Below are positions 11,146 to 21,666 of a DNA stretch of 64,000 nucleotides, one piece after another. The DNA lies in the NCBI RefSeq assembly GCF_020360975.1, contig NW_025408675.1:372001-436000 (forward strand). The letters run 5' to 3'. This DNA comes from Hirsutella rhossiliensis (Eukaryota; Ascomycota; Sordariomycetes; Hypocreales; Ophiocordycipitaceae). A program made the translations under genes and the position numbers. How positions within the stretch are numbered: the stretch's first letter is position 1; every line of letters begins with the position of its first letter. The notes below the pieces were generated by a model that searched no databases, was not told the DNA's origin, and saw only the letters and a program-made list of their open reading frames with translations.

Positions 11146-11924
11146 GAAAGGAGATCGATCATGGGTCCATCGTCAAAGATTGAGAAGAGGGGGAGAGCGA
11201 GGGACGAGTGAAGAGCCGGCAACGGCCTATGATGGATGGGCTTATGAACAAGGGAGCCACCGCCACAACAACCGACAAGTCATGTAACTGGCCATGCATG
11301 TACCGTGTGCATGAGGCGGCGTCATGCAGCGGCGGACAGGCAAGGGTTTGGTGGAGATGACGCGGGACCGGACTAATGCCCGCTGGCCGCCGACTGTCAA
11401 GCTCCGACGGCCCCGGAATTGGCCGCCGGCAAGGCAAGGGGAGGAACCCGGTCGGAGTGGAGTGGTGGGTGGAGAAGGCGGCGGCGCCGGGGTCCCGGAG
11501 CGCTGACCGTTACGACTTTTTTTCTTTGAACCAATCTCTTTATTTTCACCAGACTGGAATGACGAATTTCAAGGATAAATGACTGAGAGATGAAAAGAAA
11601 GCGTTTCAAAAACTTGCTATTTTTGTCAGAAAAACTCCCCAGCATCTCCCACTGCGACTCTCCTTTACAAACAAAGAAGGGAATAATGTATTTACCAGAC
11701 GTATCCGGTGAGCGCTCTTCGCGAACCCAGACATGTTCAAGCAAGGGAGACGATGAAGAAGCAGGGAGAATATTTGCTTTGCCTCGAGAGAGTCAGGCAC
11801 TGACTGACGTCACACACACCCACCCCCTCCAAGAGGGGTCTGGACAAAACGTCACGCTGTTGCTCCCGAGGATAAAGCCCGAAACCACAGCCCACAGCCA
11901 CACCAAGCACCGCGCAAATCCTTC
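11146..11924. other. Intergenic, upstream of fructosamine kinase gene
   Basis: No gene is recognised. The part from about 11500 to 11700 is AT-richer than its surroundings. The last 100 bp contain CA-rich leader sequence directly before the start codon. Confidence 0.45.
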
Positions 11925-13099
11925 ATGGCTCCCTCCACCGTCGACCCGGCCATACTCGAGGCCCTCGGGCTTGATGCTAGCCGGACCACAATGGCTCCGC
12001 ACGGCGGCTCCGGCTTCTCCTCCACCTTCAAGCTGTCCACCGTGACTGACGGCGGGCCGACAAACAACTACTTTGTCAAGACGGGCGCCGGCGCCGCCTC
12101 GGAGCTCATGTTTCGCGGTTCGTGCGTCCAAGATACCGTCTCGCAAGATACCATCTGGCCGTGGCGCTGACACGCACCCTCGCCCGCCTACGACGGCCCG
12201 CCCCTCCCCAGGAGAGCACGCCTCCCTCAACGCCATCCACCACGCCGTCCCCGACTTCTGCCCAAAGTCACACGCCCACGGGCCCCTGTCGTTGTCGGCA
12301 GACGGCTTCTTCCTAGCCACCGACTTCCTCGACCTCGGCGCCGCACCCGCCTCCGGCCTCTCCCTCGCCGCCAAGCTGGCCCGCCTGCACACGACGCCCG
12401 CCCCGGCGCCCGAAGGCCACGAACGGCCCATGTTTGGCTTCCCCGTGCCGACCTGCTGCGGCGAGACGGCCCAGGAGAACGGCTGGAAGTCGTCCTGGGC
12501 AGACTTCTACGCCGACAACCGGCTGCGCGCCATCCTCCGCGCCAGCACCACCAACCACGGCCGCGACGCCGACCTGGCTGACGCCGTTGAAACCGTCGCG
12601 GCGAAGGTCGTCCCGCGCCTCATCGGCGACGGCCGCCTCGAGCCCCCCATCACCCCCGTCGTCGTCCACGGCGACCTCTGGAGCGGCAACCACTCCCGCC
12701 GGCGCATCGGCGGCCAGGGCGCCGTCGAGGAGGTCGTCTTCGACCCGTCGGCCGTCTACGGCCACTCCGAGTACGAGCTCGGCATCATGCGCATGTTTGG
12801 CGGCTTCGGTGCCGGCTTCTGGGCCGAGTACACAAAGCTCGTGCCCAAGGCGGAGCCCGTGGCCGAGTGGGACGATCGCCTCATGCTATACGAGCTGTGA
12901 GTAGTAGCAGTAGTGACACGCGTGCCGCAAACCGCACAGCGCCTGCAGATCTCTTTGTCGGTCGCCCAGGCACGCTGACAGTCGCCGCTCGGTGTCTTGC
13001 AGGTATCACCACTTGAACCACTTTGCCATCTTCGGCGGTGGCTATCGTGGCGGGGCCATGTCCATTCTGAAGAAGCTCATTGCCAAGTATGGAAGCTGA
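11925..13099 (+). CDS. Fructosamine / ketosamine-3-kinase family protein
   Basis: Three exons (11925-12117, 12212-12896, 13003-13099) encode 324 residues. The kinase-like fold is shown by the catalytic loop HGDLWSGN (H217-N224), a metal-binding FDPSAVYGHSEYELG segment, and the family's MFGGFGAGFWAEY and LYHHLNHFAIFGGGYRG blocks near the C-terminus. The N-terminal GGSGFSSTFK is the glycine-rich loop. Family members phosphorylate fructosamine or ribulosamine adducts on glycated proteins, which then decompose, repairing glycation. Which sugar is used here cannot be told. Intron 1 has a GTTCGT donor. It is convergent with VPS20, with about 230 bp between the stop codons. Confidence 0.9.
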
Positions 13100-13330
13100 A
13101 GCGCTGCGTGGGAAATTGCGCCGACTTGAAATAAGTCGCGACTGAAAAAGTCCATGGCTCATTATAAAGATGGAAACGAGATTATCTTCTCTCCAATATG
13201 CCCAAGTTACCGTAAAGCCCCCGACGCCGATGTATAAATGCTCGCTGTGACCAACAGCCCGTCCCTCTCCAGGGGACATAAGGCGAGAGAGAGAAAATCA
13301 ATCTTGGCCCCGCGACCCGGCACAATCCCG

Positions 13331-14092
13331 TCATGCCGCGAGCATGGCCTGCCCATCTGGTTCTCTGGACCCCACGGGCTGCTGTTCTGCCTCCCGCTCT
13401 CGCTCGGGCAGCCGCGCGTTCGGGACTGACGGCAGCTTTCGTCCTTGGCCTGCCACCTCGGCCTGTAGCGCCGCCAGCTCGTCTTCCACTTCTTCCTCGT
13501 CTTGGTTCGAGATTCGACCGCCCAGCATGTCGCTGACTTCCTGTTTACCGAGGACCAAGATCAGCATCTGAACCGGCACGGACACTCTCCTAGTATGGAC
13601 CGTGGATAGAGTCAAGGGGCGCCATACCTTTTGATAGGCAACCGCGTCGGCCGTCTCGCCCATAAGCTTCTCGACGTGCTCGATGCCGCCCATTTCCGCG
13701 TGAATCTCCTTGAGCACCTTTGTCCCCTGTTGCAGACCAAAGACGACGTCTTTTTGTATCTGGGCAAACTCGACGTTGGCCGTCAGCTTCTCCAGCTGCT
13801 CCAGCTGCGCGTCCGTCTTGGCGAGGAGCGACTCCTGGTACTTTTTCCTGCGCAGCGCCAGGAGCGCCCCCTTTCTGTCGCCCTTGGCCAGCAGTTGCTT
13901 CGCAATGTCCGTCTCCCGGTCGGTCAAGACGGTGATGCGCCGCTGATATTGATGGAGCTTGTCGCGCTGGTTCTTCATGTCCAGGATCGCCCTGCGTTGG
14001 CACCGGGGTGGTCAGGAGAAGGGGAAAGAAAGCCGGGGTACACAGGCCACCTACTTGTCCTGCGCCGTGACTTTGCTCGCCTTGCCGCCCAT
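13331..14092 (-). CDS. VPS20: ESCRT-III subunit Vps20 (CHMP6)
   Basis: Exons 14092-14055, 13991-13628 and 13540-13331 give 203 residues. The N-terminus MGGKASK fits an N-myristoylation signal (Gly2, Ser6), a hallmark of Vps20. The core is a Snf7-family helical hairpin: a basic amphipathic first part (KNQRDKLHQYQRRI), ALLALRRKKYQESLL, then an increasingly acidic tail (NQDEEEVEDELAALQAE) resembling the MIM-like region. Vps20 links ESCRT-II to Snf7 polymerisation on endosomes during multivesicular-body formation. The first intron follows codon 13. The protein is slightly shorter than yeast Vps20. Confidence 0.93.
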
Positions 14093-14719
14093 GGTTGGCG
14101 ATGCAGCGCGCGCGCGATGGCGAGCCGTCGGGGCCTTGGGGGTTGCGCGTCCGGGCTGGCGGGGGTTTGGCGGTCGCAAAACTCCGCCGGAACATGAGAT
14201 GACGAACGAAGAGGTACTTGGTGCCTGTTTTTACTAGAATCACGTGTGGGGCGTGTCGTTAGCAGATGGCGCCTTGAGGCAGACGGCACGTGACCGTCAA
14301 CATCCTCCCCCAACCAACCGGCTCAACTCTCAACCTCGACCGAGAAAAGCTTGACCGATTTGAATGGATCAACTTAGTCGGGAACTTAAAGACAGGTGAA
14401 GTCAATAACCGCGAAAATTCATCCGTATCCATCGGCAATTCGAGGCTTGTGGCTTGGTCAATGAGCTGGTAAACTTTGGGCCTGATCCAAGCCTGCATCA
14501 GGATTGGTTGCCAAGATGATTACCCTTTTTGGCTGTTTCTCGCCCTCTCCCGCCGGTTTTTTTTTCGCGATGCCCTGCGGCACATTACAAAAAGAAGGCA
14601 CGGAGGTGAATTTTTTTTTGCAAATCACTCGTAACGCACCGCCTTGAACCTTCCAAAATGTCACGGGTCACGTGAACAGAGGATGCCTCTAAAGCCCCGC
14701 CAACGTACAGACAGACCAA
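14093..14719. promoter_or_regulatory. Shared upstream region of VPS20 and the RIX7-like gene
   Basis: This spacer between divergent genes has no recognised coding sequence. It holds poly-T/poly-A runs near 14557 and 14610. The adjoining 120 bp are a 60-bp tandem duplication listed separately. Confidence 0.4.
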
Positions 14720-14848
14720 CCAGCACCACCAAGTTTCTATATCCATCATCACATTCATCTCTTGGAACAGTCCCTCAGTCCAGCACCACCAAGCTTCCAC
14801 ATCCATCATCACACACATTTCTAAAAACAGTCTCCCGGCCCAGCACCT
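14720..14848 (+). repeat. 60-bp tandem duplication in the leader of the RIX7-like gene
   Basis: Two copies with a period of exactly 60 bp, 14720-14779 and 14780-14839, share CCAGCACCACCAAG, then ATCCATCATCACA and AACAGTC, with scattered substitutions. A truncated third copy (CCAGCACC) follows at 14840. The array ends 8 bp before the start codon at 14856. Confidence 0.85.
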
Positions 14849-14855
14849 TGAGGTA

Positions 14856-17063
14856 ATGTCTCGGAACTTACACTTCCGAACTTCCCTTGACCGGGACGTC
14901 TATCAGATCATCAAGAGCATCGAGGCAACCCACCACGGTGCCGAGCCCTTCAAGCAGTCCGTTCCTGCCATATATGAGGCTATCAAACGGTCCAACTCGA
15001 GTCTCAGCAGACAAAAGAAACGCACCCTCGAGGACGCCATCGACAGGGCGCTACAGATCCGCAAGCAGGAGCGGCAGCAGGACGAGTCGGGCGATTCAGA
15101 GGCGGCCATCGACGAGGCCGAACCTCCAAAAGTGACGGAAAACCAGTTCTTGCTGAACCGCCAGTTGACAAAGCTTTGGAAGATGGACCAAAACTCGCGG
15201 GCATCAGGCGAGCAGCCGGCCGCTAAGAAGCGCCGTGCTCAGGCCGACGGAGACGACAACGGTGAGCGAGTCAGCGGCGCAGACACGGCCGCCATGGCTA
15301 CTTCCAACCAAGACAGGTCAAAAGCAAAGACCCAACAGAGATCAAGCCGCTACATCGTCGAACAGCCCGGGCAGCCAGAGCCATTCGCCGGCTACCGCAA
15401 GGTCTATCTCGAGCTCTTGCGCTACGCTTGGGCATTTCTACGAGGCTCGGGCCTGTTCAGTTCCAAGACCAAGCGGTTGACTCAAGGCATACTACTCTCT
15501 GGGCCGTTGGGCGTCGGGAAGAAGACTCTTGTTCGCATCACGGCGGCAAGGATTGGCGTACCGATCGTCTCTTTAGCTCGCTGCTTCCAAGACCCCGAGC
15601 GAATCGAAAAGAGCCTTTCCGAAGCCTTCGACACGGCCATGAGTCTGGCCCCGAGCATCATCTTCATCGAGCAGATTGATCGATGTATGCCGCGGTCGAC
15701 CTCATCGAGCTATAACGAACCTCATTCCCGGGCAGCATACAATTTCGCAAATCAGATGGCGCGGATTCGCAACAGCGTCGGGCAAGAAGGCCGTGTGCTC
15801 GTACTGGCAACGACATCCAGAGCCGCCGATGTCGACCCGGCGATCCTCAGGTTTGGTCTCATTTCCGAGTCAATGCAAATGAGGATACCAGACTGCGCCG
15901 CACGACGAGATATATTGAGAGCCTTGACCAAGAACATGGCTCTTGCTGATGAAGTGGATCTGGATGAGATCGCCAAGTCTACCCATGGCTACGTTGGTTC
16001 TGACCTTGCGGAGATCGCGGCCCGCTCAACCAGCAACCTTTTGATGCGAATGGCCGACGCTGCCGATCCCGGCCATGTCATGCTCAGCGAACATCTGGAC
16101 TTTGGCGTCCACGCAGATTTCTTCACCAAGTCAATCCCCCGTTCGTGGATACCAGCCTCGGAAACCATGGAGGACTTCAAAGCGGCCATGGAAGATTTCA
16201 CGCCGTCGCTAAGACAAGAAGGCTTTACCGTGATCCCGAGCGTCACCTGGGACCAGGTGGGCGCCTTGGACAAGGCCCGCAAGCAGCTGCAGACCTCCAT
16301 CATAGGGCCGATCAAGAATCCAGAGCTCTACCAAAACTTTGGCGTGAATCGGCCGGCTGGCGTGCTACTCTGGGGCCCTCCCGGCTGCGGCAAGACTCTG
16401 ATCGCGCAGGCTGTCGCCAACGAGGCCCAGGCAAGCTTCATCCTAATCGATGGGCCGGAGCTGCTTAACAAATACGTGGGCGAGTCGGAGCGGGCCGTCA
16501 GGGAGCTGTTCCAGCGAGCGCGGTCCTCGACGCCGTGTATCCTCTTCTTTGACGAGATCGACTCCATCGTGCCACCGCGCAACAACTCGTCCACCGATTC
16601 GGGCGCCAGGGTGGTCAACGCCCTTCTCGCCGAACTCGACGGCGTCAAGGATCGCACGGGTATCTACGTCATCGGAACCACCAACCGCCCGGAGATGATT
16701 GATGAAGCTATGCTCCGCCCTGGCCGGCTCAGTGTCCAGCTCCTCGTCGACCTACCTACGCCCTCGGAGCGCGTCGACATTCTGCGCGCCATCTACCGCA
16801 CACGCCACAAAAACGCACCGGACGAGACGCTGGAGCGGCTGGCCGCCGTGGCCCTCGATGCCCGTTGCACCAACTTCAGCGGCGCCGACCTCAGCGGCCT
16901 GCACACAAAGGCCGCCGAACACGCGCTCGAGGAGTGGGTGGCGGCCGGCGGCGGCGGACCGCAGGTCATTGCTGAGAAGGACTGGGAGTATGCGCTGGCA
17001 AACACGAGCGCGAGCGTCAAGGATATCGCCTCGTACAAGCTTCGGGCAGCCGAGTTTGTGTAG
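14856..17063 (+). CDS. RIX7/NVL-like type II AAA+ ATPase with degenerate D1
   Basis: An intronless 735-residue frame. Residues 10-70 match the N-terminal region of fungal Rix7 (LDRDVYQIIKSIE, YEAIKRSNSSLSRQKKRTLEDAIDRAL), followed by an acidic/basic linker with KKRR. D2 is intact: Walker A GPPGCGKT at 507-514, Walker B FFDEID with D566/E567, sensor TTNRP and RPGRL. D1 is broken: Walker A reads GPLGVGKKT at 216-224, the Walker B acids are replaced by E272-Q273 (FIEQID), sensor-1 Asn is Thr, and the GRFDRE arginine-finger region is lost. Rix7 removes factors from pre-60S ribosomes using both rings; here at most D2 could hydrolyse ATP. It is probably a diverged paralogue rather than the canonical Rix7, but that needs the rest of the genome. 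Confidence 0.88.
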   Translation: MSRNLHFRTSLDRDVYQIIKSIEATHHGAEPFKQSVPAIYEAIKRSNSSLSRQKKRTLEDAIDRALQIRKQERQQDESGDSEAAIDEAEPPKVTENQFLLNRQLTKLWKMDQNSRASGEQPAAKKRRAQADGDDNGERVSGADTAAMATSNQDRSKAKTQQRSSRYIVEQPGQPEPFAGYRKVYLELLRYAWAFLRGSGLFSSKTKRLTQGILLSGPLGVGKKTLVRITAARIGVPIVSLARCFQDPERIEKSLSEAFDTAMSLAPSIIFIEQIDRCMPRSTSSSYNEPHSRAAYNFANQMARIRNSVGQEGRVLVLATTSRAADVDPAILRFGLISESMQMRIPDCAARRDILRALTKNMALADEVDLDEIAKSTHGYVGSDLAEIAARSTSNLLMRMADAADPGHVMLSEHLDFGVHADFFTKSIPRSWIPASETMEDFKAAMEDFTPSLRQEGFTVIPSVTWDQVGALDKARKQLQTSIIGPIKNPELYQNFGVNRPAGVLLWGPPGCGKTLIAQAVANEAQASFILIDGPELLNKYVGESERAVRELFQRARSSTPCILFFDEIDSIVPPRNNSSTDSGARVVNALLAELDGVKDRTGIYVIGTTNRPEMIDEAMLRPGRLSVQLLVDLPTPSERVDILRAIYRTRHKNAPDETLERLAAVALDARCTNFSGADLSGLHTKAAEHALEEWVAAGGGGPQVIAEKDWEYALANTSASVKDIASYKLRAAEFV

Positions 17064-17691
17064 ACAATGGGGGGATGGGGCAAGAAGTGGGGAGGAAAAG
17101 GGAAAAGGAGCTTGGAAGGGACTCAATACAGCATAGACAACGGCCAAGCGACGGCAGCTTGATCAAAGAGGAAGACTTGCGGCAGCGCGGCGCAGAGTGT
17201 CAACAGCAGCAACTGGGAGTATGTGGTCAAGCTGGTTGGCTTGACTACTGGGTAAAGCAGGGCGCCGGTCGGGTTACATGGGGGGGGGGATGGTCAGCTT
17301 GACCATATACTCAGCAACTAGACAGTTAGATGTGGCCTAACCAAGCGGTAATACTAGAACCATCTTGTTATTGGAGCAACTGGCGCGGCCGACCCGAATT
17401 CCAAGACAGCTCGGGAGCAACCATCTTTTTCACGTCTACAATCCAACGCAGCCGCCATCCATGCCAGACTCTACGGCTTACGCCGAGGCCAAGAGAGAAA
17501 AATATCATACGAGGCACGCACAGCGGCAGGACAGCTGACAGAAGGGTCTTCTAAAAGAGGAGTGAATCGAGTGCAAGCACGCACAAAGGGGTGCCCTGCA
17601 CTGGTCTAGGTGGTCTATAGTACAAGCGTCGCTGCCGCCGCCGTCCCCGGTCTATCAGTTCAGTCGTATCATTACACGCCGCAAGTCGCTC
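17064..17691. other. Convergent 3' region of RIX7-like gene and cytochrome c gene
   Basis: About 630 bp between two convergent stop codons, presumably both 3' untranslated regions. A G-run lies at about 17280-17289. No coding sequence is recognised. Confidence 0.45.
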
Positions 17692-18543
17692 TTAAGCGGT
17701 CGACTCCTTGAGGTAGCTGCAGTTGCTGTTAGACAATATCCCACAAGGTCGGAGTGTCGAGACGCGTGCAACGCCGTCTCCACGGGGCAAAGACGGCTGC
17801 GAAAAGGGGCGACTTACGCAATCAGGTCGTTCCTGTCCTTCTCCTTCTTCAGGCCACCAAAGGCCATCTTGGTGCCCGGGATGTACTTTTTGGGGTTTTC
17901 CAGGTACTCGAAGAGCGTCTTTTCCTCCCACGTGATGCCCTTTTGCTTGTTGGCGTCGGTGTACGAGTAGCCGTCGACGGAGCCGGTCTTGCGGCCGAAG
18001 AGGCCGTGCAGGGCGGGGCCGATCTTGTTGCCGCCGCCGGACTCGACGGTGTGGCACTGTGCGCAGCGCGTCTTGAACAGGCTGGCACCCTTCTTTGCGT
18101 CGCCTGGGAGCTTGGTTAGCAGGCTGGTGCGTCTTCTTGACGTGCGCCAGCGCCTGGGAGAGTGGAGGGGACGGCTCCACTCGGGCACTACCCGGGGGGT
18201 GGCGCAGGGGAATCTCGACGACGATGTGAAGAAGCCGCTCGATGCAGCCATGAGTGGACTCGAGCGAGACGATCGAGACGGCTTCTTCGTTTTGACAATG
18301 GCACAACTCGTCGAGCCGGTAGCGCCGATGCGCCGCGGGCAGGGGAGGCGCACATGGGCAGCTGTGCGAGCCATTGCGCGAGCCGTCGAGGCCACTCATG
18401 GCTATAGTTGAGCCCGTGCCATTGTCCAGCCATCACGCCACAGGTCGAGCTGCCACAGACCGAGCTCGGCTTTTTCGGGGAAGAAGGGTTGGGTTGGAAG
18501 TGCAGGCAGCCTATTCTTGACGGGGCGACTCACCACCAGCCAT
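17692..18543 (-). CDS. CYC1: Cytochrome c, mitochondrial
   Basis: Exons 18543-18534, 18103-17818 and 17716-17692 encode 106 residues. The haem attachment motif CAQCH (C17, C20, H21), the axial methionine M83 in GTKMAF and the C-terminal YLKESTA identify it unambiguously. It shuttles electrons from complex III to cytochrome c oxidase in the intermembrane space and has no cleaved presequence. The gene structure is unusual: exon 1 is only 10 nt (MAG plus one base), followed by a 430-nt intron, while the second intron is 101 nt. It is divergent from the gene at 19087. Confidence 0.97.
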
Positions 18544-19086
18544 TTTGGATCAGACGGGTATGCGAGATTAGGAGAGCTGGGCGAAAAATGAAAGAGGGCG
18601 GCGGAGGAGCTTGTCTTGCGATCGGGAGAGTACCCAAGAAGACAGAAAAACAAACTCCGTTGGTGGAAGGGGAAAAGGGGGTGTTGGCGGAAAAGCGGCC
18701 GGTCTAATATGGAGGGAGAGGGAAGAAAAAAAGCGAGAGAGGGCAGAGAGGGAAAAAAACAAGAAGTTTATGACAGCATGGATCCCGGCTCGCATGGCAC
18801 AGGAGTGACGCTTTCGCGCCACCATGTGGCTGAGCGCTGCTGCTCGGCCCAATCGGAGCGCGGCAATTATTCAGTTCGGCCGGGCCAGCCACAGCTCGTC
18901 GGTTGCCGCGGGAGAAGTCGGGAGCCCGGCTTTTTCCCTCCTTGGGGCGGCGACCCAAAGGAGAAAGCTCGGCAAATTCCACCCGAGGCCAACAAAAAAA
19001 GCATCGTCATTGCACTTGCGGCTGCTCGCCGGCCCTCGCCCTTGATAACTCCATCCCTCTCGGGTCCAACGCGCGCGCCAAGAGAC
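18544..19086. promoter_or_regulatory. Bidirectional promoter of CYC1 and a mitochondrial-type gene
   Basis: This 543-bp region lies between two divergent start codons. A CCAAT box is at 18849-18853 (CCAATCGG), the binding core for the HAP/CBC complex that activates respiratory genes including cytochrome c in fungi. The half nearer CYC1 is a long purine-rich tract on the plus strand (about 18580-18770). Use of the site is inferred. Confidence 0.5.
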
Positions 19087-19883
19087 ATGCCGTCCAAGAC
19101 GCTCATCCCGCGCTTCCTCCTGCCCGCGCACGGCCCGGCCTGGCGCGGCATCCGCATCCCGCCGTCGCAGAGCCTCATCCGCGTCCGCTACGCCTCGACG
19201 GCGCCCAAGGCAAAGACGATTGTGCTCGGCAAGCCCGCCAAGTTCAACCCGCCCTCGCACGGCGCCCGCCTCAGGGGAAACGTCCTGCCCAAGCACTATG
19301 CCCCCGAGCTGTCGCCCGCCGAGAAGGCGGCCCAGAAGATTCGCAACTATCCCGGCCTGATGCCGCCCGAGGGGACCCTGGCCCATCGCATCTGGTCCCA
19401 TCGGATGCTGCACGTCTTCATCACCATGGTACTGTATCCTTTCCTCGTGCCTCTTCCACTCGCCGCCGCTCTCTGACAGGAAACATTCTTCCCCATGCGC
19501 AGGGCGTCCTGTTCTCCCTGGGCATCTACACCTTCTTCCTCAACTTCGTCCACAACTCGCCCTTTAAGCACCTCGTGCCCCCGATCTCGGACCTCTGGAA
19601 CGAGCCCGCCTACTTCTTCTCCGCGTGGAAGAACGTCATCATCATGCACGAAAAGGACAAGTCGGCCAAAGCCGTCGACCATCGCATGCGCCACCTCGAC
19701 GACGTCGCCAAGCGCAGGTTCTTCATGAAGATGCACGGCATCGAGCCCAAGGACCCGGTCCTCATGGTCTTTGGCAAGGGCGAGAAGATGAGGCCCGACC
19801 CGGTGCCCGCGGCGGCCGACTTGGACCCTGACACGCCACACAACGCCGATGACCAGGAGGAGCCTACGCAGCGGAAGAAGTAG
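19087..19883 (+). CDS. Conserved mitochondrial-type membrane protein, function unknown
   Basis: Exons 19087-19428 and 19503-19883 give 240 residues. The N-terminus (MPSKTLIPRFLLPAHGPAWRG) is Arg/Ser-rich and free of acids until far in, like a mitochondrial presequence. One hydrophobic segment (MLHVFITMGVLFSLGIYTFF) spans the splice junction and could cross the inner membrane. The C-terminal 120 residues are hydrophilic, with FFSAWKNVIIMHEKDKSAK and KRRFFMKMHGI blocks, and end in an acidic tail. I do not recognise a named family. The shared promoter with cytochrome c supports, but does not prove, a mitochondrial role. Confidence 0.8.
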
Positions 19884-20037
19884 TTCGGTATCTTTTAAAG
19901 GGCGCGAGCTCGATGCAACAAAGGAACCTGTGCGTCATCGCCCGTCTTTTCAAGTCCCGCCCCCACATGTATGGTCGGGCACACGTCTATGGTCAGGTTT
20001 CGGGGCGTGCCGACCCTCTTGTAGAATTCCGTAGTCC

Positions 20038-21188
20038 CTACGCAAGGTCGATGGCCTCGAGGCCATCTAGAACTTCATGCGTCACGCCCCCCTTGTCCAG
20101 CACTGCCTGTATGATGCCGTTGAGCACGCCAAATTTGGTGCCCCCGAGCGGCGCCTTCCACACCCCTTCCTCCGGCTGGCCCTCTGCGCTGTGCGCCTGA
20201 GCCTGGGCCGCGCCATTTGTCGCGACATTGGCCGAGTCGGGCACCCCCGGCGGCGTCAGCCTCGACGGCGGATCGACGGTACGCAGCGACAGCAGCCGCA
20301 GCTCGCGGCCTGACGAGTCCACGTCCATGTCCCCCGGGCCCCTTTCTCTTCGCACCTCCGACACCGACACGGCCAGCGCCGTGTCGGCCACGGCGAGCTC
20401 CTCCTTGGCCGGGTCAAAGATGATGCTGTCCCCGACCGAGATGACCAGCAGCGTGACGGGCGGTCGCGATCCCGCCGCCGCGCCTTGGCGCGGGTACAGA
20501 AACCGTGACGCCTCCCAGTCGTCGTCGAACATGGGGTCTTCGTCGCCCTCCGACTTTAATCTCGGTATCCGCGTCGCCAGCAGCGCCAGGTGCGTCGTCA
20601 GGGATAGCAGGGGCAGAGGATAGGACAGGGGCGGAGAAATCAGGATTATCTGTCCAGAACAAGCCTTGTTTAGCAATTCAACTCCAATCAGTTCTCTGAC
20701 GCATCTCCAAGGGGACAACTCACGTCGAGATACATCCTCCAGTGAAAGCGCCTGTTGATCCAGAGCTTTTTTGCAAACTCGCCGTCGGCAAGGAGGGCCT
20801 CGCGCAGCATCTCAGCCAAGAAGACCGTCGTCGGCTCGTCGTCTCGCTGTCCGGGTATCTCAATCGTCATTTCCAGCCAGTCGTCCCTCGCCTGCACCTT
20901 GTCGTCGTCTGCGCCACCGCTCGCGCGCTGCGCGTCATCGCCCTCGTCTCCTCCCAGCGGCAGCGCCGTCTTCTCAATCTCCGCCTTGACGCCCACAATG
21001 GCCTCGGTCCCGTCGGAGAAGCAGACTCGCGCGCTGCCGTTGGTGCCGGGCAGGATCCCGGTCTCGGCCGTCAGAGGCCGGAACTGTGTCGGGGTGCGGC
21101 CATCTGGCCGAATGGGCGGTCGCAGAGAGAGGGAGCTGTGGAGATAGGCAAGTTCGGCCGGGGAGAACTGATTTTGTTGGGCAGCCAT
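20038..21188 (-). CDS. RRP42: Exosome complex RNase PH-like subunit Rrp42
   Basis: Exons 21188-20724 and 20649-20038 encode 358 residues. The N-terminal RPDGRTPTQFRPLTAETGILPGTNGSARV block and FSDGTEAIVGVKAEIE are typical of RNase PH-fold exosome ring proteins of the Rrp42/Rrp43/Rrp45 branch. The second half has PPVTLLVISVGDSIIFDPAKEELAVADTALAVSVS and ends in a family-like LDGLEAIDLA. Eukaryotic Rrp42 is a catalytically silent ring subunit in nuclear and cytoplasmic 3'-5' RNA decay. Insertions rich in acidic residues (GDEGDDAQRASGGADDD) enlarge it compared with yeast. The 74-bp intron is regular. It is tail-to-tail with the gene at 19087. Confidence 0.88.
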
Positions 21189-21666
21189 GGTCACCGCAGA
21201 TCCATGAGGCTTGCGGAGAAATGACTTGAGAGAGGCTTTGGTGGTCGACACCGGAGGGATGATGCTGGCAGTCGAAAGTTTTTTGAGGATAAGTCGAGCC
21301 CTCACCTAGGTGAGCGATAAGGTGGTCCCTAGGTGAATTGCACATGTCAAGGGTGGGCGGAGCCCCCACTTCTGCAGCCAACTCCTGACCAGCTTCATCA
21401 ACCAACGACGGCCCAAGCATGGCGACGGATATGTCCCCTAGCCCCTACATCTACCGGTTCAATCTCTGGAAGTGCAAGTTTCAGAATGGCTGCACGAAAC
21501 ATAACTTCGTGCAATCAGCTACTCGCCACAGTTAAAACGTGGCATGTTCCTACTGCAGCTGGATTCAAGACTGCATTGTGCCGCATTGCGCCTCTTTGTA
21601 TCGGGGGAATACAACATCTGCCCCATCTCAACTCAACCGATCAGCGTTCCATGGCCAAGGCTCATC
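21189..21666. other. Intergenic between RRP42 start and ATE1 stop
   Basis: About 480 bp serving as RRP42 promoter and ATE1 3' region. A short inverted repeat around CCTAGGTGAGCG...GGTCCCTAGGTG lies near 21304-21335. No coding sequence is recognised. Confidence 0.4.
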
